Assembly (NCBI RefSeq): GCF_000473145.1
Contig: NZ_KI421502.1
Coordinates: 102,318 to 166,317 of the forward strand
Reading direction: 5' to 3'
Length of the DNA: 64,000 nt
Source of the DNA: Leisingera daeponensis DSM 23529
Lineage (GTDB): Bacteria; Pseudomonadota; Alphaproteobacteria; Rhodobacterales; Rhodobacteraceae
Made by a program: the position numbers and the translations under genes. A model generated the notes under the pieces. That model did not search any database, was not told the DNA's origin, and was given only the letters and a program-made list of their open reading frames with translations. Positions within the stretch are counted from its first letter, which is position 1. Each line of letters begins with the position of its first letter. This document shows positions 43,058 through 49,530 of this stretch, in pieces.

Positions 43058-46000
43058 TCACAAATCATCCAAAAGCGCGGCGAGCTCTGCATCCATTTCG
43101 TCGCCGCCGTCATCGTCGTCCGCATCGCCGTCATCCCCAAACGACGACAAAAGGTCATCCAGATCATCAAGGCCGCCATCCTCAGCGTCGAAATCCAGAC
43201 CGCTCAAATCCAGGCCGTCGTCATCGTCCCCGAGGTCCAGATCGTCCAGGCCGAAGTCACCGCCGTCACCGCCGCCCAGGTCCAAATCATCTTCATCACC
43301 GCCGCCCGCAGGCACCGGCGGTTCCGGCAGCCCGCGCGGGTCCGGCGGCGACGGCTCAGGCGCCGGCAGACCGGTCCAAGGCCCCAGGATCTGGCTGCCC
43401 TTCAAGGAGTTGAAGGAGGTCAGCCGCACCTCGTCCCGCCCCTTGACCGCGCTTACCGCCATGAACCCGCGCTCCTGCGCCAGCGCGATCTTGTTCAGGT
43501 CGATATTGCGCTCCGTGCAGGGCAGCGCCACCTGGTCGCCAAACCTGTCGTTCACGAAATGATAGGGCATTCCCCCCAGGGACATGATCTTGCCCAGTTG
43601 CAGAGACGGCCCGAACTCCTTGAAGGACCGGCCCAAAAGGATCGCCAGCAGCACCACCGGGTTGGCCCAAAGCATCCCCTTCAGGCCTTCCATTTCAGTG
43701 AACTCCTCAAAATCAAACTCATAACAGGGCTCGGTTTTCTCACCATAGGGGCGCCGCAGCAGGAACCGCGGGCTGGCCAGCCCCAGATGCCCGGCCTCCG
43801 CCATGCCCTGCAGCGTGTCCCAGGCCTCCGCCACCAGCTTGGGCCGCTCCGCCTTGGGCGTTTTCAGAAACTCCGGCGAGATCGACGCAAAGAACGGCGC
43901 ATCCACATGCGCCGCCACCCGCGCGATCCGGCCCAACAGCTCTGCATGCGGCGGGGTTTCCTCGAACTGATACATGCCGATCAGCGCCGAATAGCCGCCG
44001 CGCCCGTTTTCCTCGTCAAGCGGCTCATCCGTCAGCAGCCGCACAAAGCCGGTCCTGGAAAGGTCGTCCTCGGCCGCCAGATCCGCCGCCAGCTCCTCCG
44101 CCGAGATGTCATACAGCATCACATCCAGCGTATCGTCCGCCTCGATCGAGCGCGCCATCAGATCCAGCGAGCGCCACTGCGCTTCGACCGACTGGAACTC
44201 CGGATGGTGCAGCACCAGCCGCATGGCGTCAGACAAGGCCTCATCCACCGCCTTCTGCATCGCCGCCAGGTCCGGGTCTGGCAGCGCCCGGATATGCGGG
44301 CCGACAACCCGCGCCAGCAGCTCCTCCACCGGCGAGGCCGCACGCGGCGTGATGCCGGTGTCCCTGATCAGCTGCTGAAAGGCGCTCAGCCGCATGTCCG
44401 CAGGCACCGCGTTGCCCGCCGAGCTCCGCTTGGGGGCCCGCGCCCTGGTGCCGTATTTCTCCGCCCAGGCCTTCAGCGTCTTGGCGGCGTGATCCGCCGT
44501 CGCGCCGCTCTGCAACTGCTTGCGCAGGCCCGCCAGCTCGGAAAACAGCTCCACGTTTTCATAGAGTTCATCCGGATGCAGCCCGTCCAGGTCCTCCAGC
44601 TTCACCGCAATCCCGGCGCCCTCCTTGCCGATCGGCAGCACCAGTCCGGTGGCAAATCGCCCGATCACATCCTCGACCGTATCGGGGTCCAGGAGGATCG
44701 CCTTGCGCGCCGCCAGCGCATCGCCGGTCTCCATCTGCCCCTTGGCCGCGCGGCCGGAGAAATCGCCCAGAACGGCCATCCGGAACCGCTTGCGTTCCAG
44801 CTTCTGCGCCGCAGGCCGCTCCGCGCTCATGGTGCCATAGGCAAACTCCGGTTCGTCCGAGAGTTCCGCCCCGGCGGTCCCTGCCGCTGGCGCCGCGCCG
44901 CCGTCGTCCAGATCCCCCAGCAACGCATCCAGATCCTCGCCGCCATCCCCGCTAGTGTCCTCATCGTCATCGCCAAGACCGCCGAGCAGATCATCCAGGT
45001 CCAGATCCATGTCCCCGTCATCGCCCATCAGGCTGTCCAGATCCGCATCCGCGTCCTCCAGCCCGCCCAGCAGCGCGTCGAGGTCATCTTCGGCGCTTTC
45101 CGCGCCGTCCGCCTCTTCGGCGTCCGCGTCTTCACCGAGACCGGCCAGAAGGCTGTCCAGATCACCGTCGTCGTCCTCGTCGCTGCCAAGGCCGCCCAGC
45201 AGGTCATCCAGGCTGGCATCCTCCCCGGCCTCCTCCAAACCGACCAGCAAATCATCGAGACCGCTGTCCCCGGCGTCCTCGCCTGCGGGATCTAAGGTCT
45301 CGTCCAACCCGCCCAGCAAGGCGTCCAGATCATCACCGCCGTCTTCTTCGGTGGCCCCATCATCAGCCAGAAGCGCGTCCAGATCGGCGCTGCCCTCTTC
45401 TTCCCCGGCGTCCAAGCCGCCCAGAAGATCATCCAAACCGCTATCCTCTGCCGCGTCCTCTGCCACCGCTTCGTCCGCCGCATCACTCAACAGCCTGTCC
45501 AGATCGCTCTCGGTGTCTTCCTCCGCATCCAGACCGCCGAGCAGACTGTCCAGATCGTCATCCTCGTCCAGCCCGCCGGACAGAAGCGCTTCCAGATCCG
45601 CATCACCGCTTTCCGTGTCCTGCGCGCCGCCCGCCCCTGCGAGGTCCGCCAGAGCATCAGCGGTGCCTTCCTCAGCCTCGTCTTCCAGCGCACCGCTGCC
45701 AAGGTCCGCCAGCAAATCATCCAACCCGCTGTCTTCACCCTCCTCGTCTTCCAGCGCGTCAAGGCCGCCCAGGATATCGTCCAGATCCGTCTCATCCTCC
45801 GGGCCATCTTCCGGCGGATATTCCGCCAAACCGGCCAGCACATCCCCGGCGGCGCCGGTTTCACCGGTCTCTGCCGCTGCTTCCAGGCTGCCCAGAACGG
45901 CGCTCAGGTCTTCTTCGGGCGCGGCGTCCGGCGCAGCATCCAGCAATCCCTCAAGAATGTCCGCCGCTTCATCCTCTTCCGCGTCCTCGATCCCGGCAGC

Positions 46001-47326
46001 GGCCAGGCTTTCCAGCGCATCCTCTGTTTCGCTGGCAGCGCCTTCCTCTCCGGCTGCGTCCGCCAGCAGACTGCCAAGCACATCTTCCAGGCCATCCTCT
46101 TCCTCAGCATCCGGAACCGCTGCCTCCGCCAGGCTTTCCAAGGCCGCCGCGGCCTTCGCGCCTCTTTCTTCCTCCGCCTGTTCCAGACCGGGCAGCCCGC
46201 TCAGCACGCCGGAGATATCTTCCTCCGCGTCCTCGGAAACCTCCACGGAAGCCAGGCTTTCCAGCGCCGCCCCGGAAGCGTCTTCAGCCTCTTCCTCCAC
46301 CTCGGCCGAGGCGAGCCCCTGCAGAACCGCGGAAAGATCCTCCTCCACAGCGGCCTCTGGCACATCCAGATCCGCCAGCGCGTCCAGCACGCCCGAAGGG
46401 TCCTCCGCCGCGGTCTCAGGGATCTCAACCGCCGCAAGGCTCTCCAGCGCCGCGCCAGCGGCATCCTCCCCGGCAGGCTTCTCAGGTTCTTGCGCCGCCA
46501 GCCCGGCGAGCACAGCGCCGGACGTGTCCTCTTCCTCATCGGGCATTTCCGCCTGCGCCAAGCCTTCCAGCACGGCGCCCGTCTGATCGCTCTCTCCGGC
46601 GTCCGGAAGCTCCACAGCAGCCAGCGAGGCCAGCGCCTCCCCGGCTTCATCGCCCTGGTCTTCGTCTTCTGGTGCAGCCGCACTCAGGCCGGCCAGCACA
46701 TCCGCTGCACCATCCTCTGCCTCGGCGTCCTCCGGGGCCTGTGCGGCAAGCCCTGCCAGCACGTCACCCGTGGTGTCCGCCTGCTCCTGCGGAAGCTCCA
46801 GATTGCGCAGGGAGTCGAGCGCCGCCGCGCTCTCAGCATCCGCCGCCGGCGCCGACACCGCGGCCAGCAGCGACGGGTCGTTCAGGATCTTCTCGATCAG
46901 CGCCTCGGCACCGGTCTTGCCGTCCATATAGGCCATCAGGTTCTGCAGCTGGGTGCGCGCCTCCAGCAAGGGCCGCAGCGCCTCCACCTTGGCGGCGATT
47001 GCCCCGGGCGAAAAATCGGCCAGGCTCTCAAACGTCAGGTCGACCGTAAGATTGCCCTCGCCGGTCAGCGTGTTGGGCACGCTGAAGGCGGCGCGCGGCG
47101 CCAGCCCCTTCATCCGCTCATCGAAGTTGCCGGCGTCGATTTCCAGGAACTTGCGGTCTTCAATCGCGGGCTGCTCGACCTTGGATTTCCCAATCAGATC
47201 GCTCATCACCCCCATCACGAAGGGCAGCTGCACTTTCTTCTCGGCGCCATACAGCTCCACATCATATTCGATCTGAACGCGCGGCGCCCGGTTGCGGGCG
47301 ATGAATTTCTGCGAGCTGTCAGCCAT
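43058..47326 (-). CDS. Giant TssB-acidic repeat-TssC-like fusion protein
   Basis: This 1422-residue protein has three parts. Residues 1 to about 155 are a near-copy of the TssB at 58618-59133 (about 83% identical by hand alignment). Residues about 170-840 are an acidic, alanine- and leucine-rich repeat region. Residues about 845-1320 resemble TssC/ImpD (FRMAVLGDFSGRA; EFQSVEAQWRSLDLMAR; PRFLLRRPYGEKTEPCYEFDFEEF; LPCTERNIDLNK) but stop before the last ~125 residues of normal TssC. Residues about 1320-1422 form a second acidic tail with LDDLDDLL. A sheath-related role (nucleation, capping, scaffold or decoy) is inferred. It overlaps the sodium channel gene by 8 bases. No frameshift is seen across 4.27 kb. 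Confidence 0.85.
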   Translation of the reverse strand: MADSSQKFIARNRAPRVQIEYDVELYGAEKKVQLPFVMGVMSDLIGKSKVEQPAIEDRKFLEIDAGNFDERMKGLAPRAAFSVPNTLTGEGNLTVDLTFESLADFSPGAIAAKVEALRPLLEARTQLQNLMAYMDGKTGAEALIEKILNDPSLLAAVSAPAADAESAAALDSLRNLELPQEQADTTGDVLAGLAAQAPEDAEAEDGAADVLAGLSAAAPEDEDQGDEAGEALASLAAVELPDAGESDQTGAVLEGLAQAEMPDEEEDTSGAVLAGLAAQEPEKPAGEDAAGAALESLAAVEIPETAAEDPSGVLDALADLDVPEAAVEEDLSAVLQGLASAEVEEEAEDASGAALESLASVEVSEDAEEDISGVLSGLPGLEQAEEERGAKAAAALESLAEAAVPDAEEEDGLEDVLGSLLADAAGEEGAASETEDALESLAAAGIEDAEEDEAADILEGLLDAAPDAAPEEDLSAVLGSLEAAAETGETGAAGDVLAGLAEYPPEDGPEDETDLDDILGGLDALEDEEGEDSGLDDLLADLGSGALEDEAEEGTADALADLAGAGGAQDTESGDADLEALLSGGLDEDDDLDSLLGGLDAEEDTESDLDRLLSDAADEAVAEDAAEDSGLDDLLGGLDAGEEEGSADLDALLADDGATEEDGGDDLDALLGGLDETLDPAGEDAGDSGLDDLLVGLEEAGEDASLDDLLGGLGSDEDDDGDLDSLLAGLGEDADAEEADGAESAEDDLDALLGGLEDADADLDSLMGDDGDMDLDLDDLLGGLGDDDEDTSGDGGEDLDALLGDLDDGGAAPAAGTAGAELSDEPEFAYGTMSAERPAAQKLERKRFRMAVLGDFSGRAAKGQMETGDALAARKAILLDPDTVEDVIGRFATGLVLPIGKEGAGIAVKLEDLDGLHPDELYENVELFSELAGLRKQLQSGATADHAAKTLKAWAEKYGTRARAPKRSSAGNAVPADMRLSAFQQLIRDTGITPRAASPVEELLARVVGPHIRALPDPDLAAMQKAVDEALSDAMRLVLHHPEFQSVEAQWRSLDLMARSIEADDTLDVMLYDISAEELAADLAAEDDLSRTGFVRLLTDEPLDEENGRGGYSALIGMYQFEETPPHAELLGRIARVAAHVDAPFFASISPEFLKTPKAERPKLVAEAWDTLQGMAEAGHLGLASPRFLLRRPYGEKTEPCYEFDFEEFTEMEGLKGMLWANPVVLLAILLGRSFKEFGPSLQLGKIMSLGGMPYHFVNDRFGDQVALPCTERNIDLNKIALAQERGFMAVSAVKGRDEVRLTSFNSLKGSQILGPWTGLPAPEPSPPDPRGLPEPPVPAGGGDEDDLDLGGGDGGDFGLDDLDLGDDDDGLDLSGLDFDAEDGGLDDLDDLLSSFGDDGDADDDDGGDEMDAELAALLDDL
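44895..46790 (-). repeat. In-frame repeat region of the TssB/TssC fusion gene
   Basis: The N-terminal half (about 45800-46790) encodes about 16 imperfect repeats of 20-22 residues of the form V/A-L-x-x-L-A...P-E followed by acidic residues and S/T-G-A. The C-terminal half (about 44895-45800) encodes about 15 copies of the five-residue motif L-D/E-x-L/I-L/M (mostly LDDLL, LDALL, LDSLL), often followed by GGL and acidic spacers. Changes between copies are in whole codons, so the frame is kept. It is protein-coding repetition, not CRISPR or a mobile element. Confidence 0.85.
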
Positions 47327-48173
47327 TGCCCTGCCCTTTCATCTCCGCGATCTCCGCCCTCAGCGCCTTGATCTGCTCATGCAGCTCCAGAACATGGGCA
47401 TCGACCACGTCGGTTTCCGATTTCACCAGATCCCGCAGCTTTTCGAACTCCGCCTCCGCCTCAGCCTCCACCGCCGACTGCATGGTGTTGACCAGAAGGC
47501 CGATGAACAGGTTCAGGACCGAAAAGGCGGTGATCACGATGAAGGGCACAAAGAACGACCAGGCGAACGGGAACTCCTCCATCACCGGGCGCACGATGCC
47601 CATTGACCAGCTTTCCAGCGTCATGATCTGGAACAGCGAATAGAGCGACCGGCCCAGCGTGCCGAACCATTCGTCAAAGGCCTGCCCGTACATCATCGTC
47701 GCCATTACGCCGAAGACATAAAACACGATGGAGATCATCACGATCACCGCGCCCATGCCCGGCAAGGCATCCAGCAGCGCCTGCACCACGGCGCGCATCT
47801 GCGGAATGACCGACAGCAGGCGCAGGGCGCGCACCACCCGCAGTCCGCGCAAGGCCGACAGGCCCTGGCTGTCCGGCAGCAGCCCGAAAGAGACCACAAC
47901 CAGGTCGAAGATATTCCAGGCAGAGGAAAAGAACCGCAGCCCGTAGGCATAAAGCTTCAGCGCCAGTTCCAGCACAAAGATGGTCAGGACCGTGGTGTCG
48001 ATCACATCCAGCAGCCCGCCCGCATGCGCCCGCACCGCGGCAGAGGTGCCAAGGCCCAGCGTGATGGCGTTAAAGATGATGATCCCGAGAATGGTATTCG
48101 TCACCCAGGGGCGCTCGACGAATTCGCGGGCGCGGTCCCGAAGCGACATTCCGGTGCTGGCCTGGGTTTCCAC
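47319..48173 (-). CDS. NaChBac-type voltage-gated sodium channel
   Basis: The 284-residue, six-helix ion channel has an arginine-bearing S4 (LRGLRVVRALRLLSVIPQMR) and the selectivity filter TLESWSMG, the exact TLESW signature of bacterial Na+ channels. A pore helix and S6 (FIVITAFSVLNLFIGLLVNTM) are followed by an acidic neck and a C-terminal coiled coil (LELHEQIKALRAEIAEMKG) that tetramerises. Stand-alone channels of this family are common in marine bacteria. Here the stop overlaps the start of the TssB/TssC fusion (ATGGCTGA), so the two are translationally coupled inside the T6SS operon. Confidence 0.93.
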   Translation of the reverse strand: METQASTGMSLRDRAREFVERPWVTNTILGIIIFNAITLGLGTSAAVRAHAGGLLDVIDTTVLTIFVLELALKLYAYGLRFFSSAWNIFDLVVVSFGLLPDSQGLSALRGLRVVRALRLLSVIPQMRAVVQALLDALPGMGAVIVMISIVFYVFGVMATMMYGQAFDEWFGTLGRSLYSLFQIMTLESWSMGIVRPVMEEFPFAWSFFVPFIVITAFSVLNLFIGLLVNTMQSAVEAEAEAEFEKLRDLVKSETDVVDAHVLELHEQIKALRAEIAEMKGQGNG

Positions 48174-48192
48174 TGGTCTTCTCCCTCTCTGC

Positions 48193-48217
48193 GGCCCGGC
48201 CTGCTTTGGGCCGGGCC
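48193..48217 (-). other. Hairpin between the lysine-rich gene and the channel gene
   Basis: GGCCCGGC (48193-48200) pairs with GCCGGGCC (48210-48217), loop of nine bases, in the 63-base gap. There is no U tract. It may modulate read-through into the channel gene or stabilise mRNA ends. Confidence 0.45.
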
Positions 48218-48236
48218 ATTGCTGTGGTGGTCCGGA

Positions 48237-49472
48237 TCAGGCGACTGCCTTGCTGACGTTGTCCACCAAGGTCTTCACGGTCTTGATTGCGCCCATCAGC
48301 GTCGCCGCTTCCGAGGCAATCGACTTCTTGTCCAGTTCCTTAAGTTTCTGGATCGTCGTCTGGTCGTCGATCTTCATGCCGTTGCCCTCCATCAGCGCCT
48401 GCATTTCCTCCAGATAGGCCTCGCGGTCCTTCAGTTTGGCGGCCAGTTCGCTGGCGGCGCGTTTCAGCGTCATGCATTCAGCGCCCAGCTTCACCCCCTC
48501 TTTCAGAGTTTTCGACGCGCGCACCTTCTTCATCAGCTTGTCCGCCGAAACCCCCAGGCTGTCGGTCTTGTTGCGGGTCTTGGTGGTGTGCTCGCGGTAG
48601 GCTTTGCGCGCGTTCTCCGCATCATTCACCTTGGCTGAGATCCCCTTGACCGTGGCATCCAGCAGGTTCTTGGCGATGGACTTGGCGTCCTTGCCCTTGG
48701 TCACCTCTTCGCCCATCGCCAGCGCCTTGGCGGTCAGCTTCTTGATCGCCTCAATCGGCTTCTTCACCGAGATGCCGGAGGTGTCGGTGATCCCCTGCCG
48801 CTCTGCCGCCTGCATCAGAACGGTGCCGCGCAGGGTGATATAGGCCTGGATGCCGGTGTACAGATCCTTGCGCAGCTTGGCCTCGTTCTTGAGCTGCTGA
48901 TTGAGCTCCAGCCCCAGCTTCACGACCTCCGTCACAATGGTCTTGTAGGAGGTCACATCCGCGCCGGAGGTCGCCACCAGCTTGGCCACGGACCCTGCAA
49001 TCTTGATCGTGCCCAGCCCCACCTTGAGCGTGGTCTTGACCCGCGCCTCCTTCAGCAGCTTGTCGCCCTGGGCCTCTTTCTTGAGCCGCGCTTCGATGGC
49101 TTTGTGGGCAGCAGCCTCCGCCGAATCCATCGCGTTCTTGATCGAGGCGTTGGTCGCCTGGATCATCTTTTCCGCTTCTTTCTGCGCCGCCGCCCCCGGC
49201 GTCTCCATCAGCTTGCCAACCTTGGCGTCCAGCTTCACCGCCTCTTCGGTGATCACCTTCTCATAGCGCTCCAGCTCGGCCATGCCGGCTTCTTCCAGGC
49301 GCTTCAGTTTGGTCGAGGGTGCGGGATCCGGCTTTTTCAGCGTGCCAGTGGTGGTGACTTCAAGCTCCACATCGACCCGGTATTTCGGGATTTCGATGTA
49401 TTGCAGCTTGGGCTTGGACCGCACCAGATCAACGACATAGAACTTGTGCTTAACGGTTGTTGTCTTGGCCAT
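48237..49472 (-). CDS. Unknown lysine/alanine-rich helical protein in the T6SS operon
   Basis: I do not recognise a family. The 411-residue protein starts with a short beta-like part (about 1-45: HKFYVVDLVRSKPKLQYIEIPKYRVDVELEV) and then is almost entirely helical, rich in Lys and Ala. One low-charge Gly/Ala segment (about 148-182: KVGLGTIKIAGSVAKLVATS) could insert in or lie on a membrane. There is no signal peptide. It sits between clpV and the channel gene with a good GGGAGA ribosome site. It could be a T6SS cargo/effector, or a basic partner of the acidic fusion protein two genes away. Both are inference. Confidence 0.7.
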   Translation of the reverse strand: MAKTTTVKHKFYVVDLVRSKPKLQYIEIPKYRVDVELEVTTTGTLKKPDPAPSTKLKRLEEAGMAELERYEKVITEEAVKLDAKVGKLMETPGAAAQKEAEKMIQATNASIKNAMDSAEAAAHKAIEARLKKEAQGDKLLKEARVKTTLKVGLGTIKIAGSVAKLVATSGADVTSYKTIVTEVVKLGLELNQQLKNEAKLRKDLYTGIQAYITLRGTVLMQAAERQGITDTSGISVKKPIEAIKKLTAKALAMGEEVTKGKDAKSIAKNLLDATVKGISAKVNDAENARKAYREHTTKTRNKTDSLGVSADKLMKKVRASKTLKEGVKLGAECMTLKRAASELAAKLKDREAYLEEMQALMEGNGMKIDDQTTIQKLKELDKKSIASEAATLMGAIKTVKTLVDNVSKAVA

Positions 49473-49530
49473 CAGGTCTCTCCCTTGTGACTCTTTAACT
49501 CAATGCGCAGGCCCGTTGCCCGGCGCCGCG

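Noticed and set aside
44955..46586. Serine-rich 543-codon open frame on the plus strand in the fusion repeat region
   Set aside because: It is the complement of the repeated Asp/Leu/Gly codons on the minus strand. No ribosome site, domain or expected neighbour supports it.
44895..46790. Regularly spaced DNA repeats resembling a CRISPR or minisatellite array
   Set aside because: The repeats are imperfect, keep the reading frame, have no unique spacers and no cas genes are nearby. They encode protein repeats.
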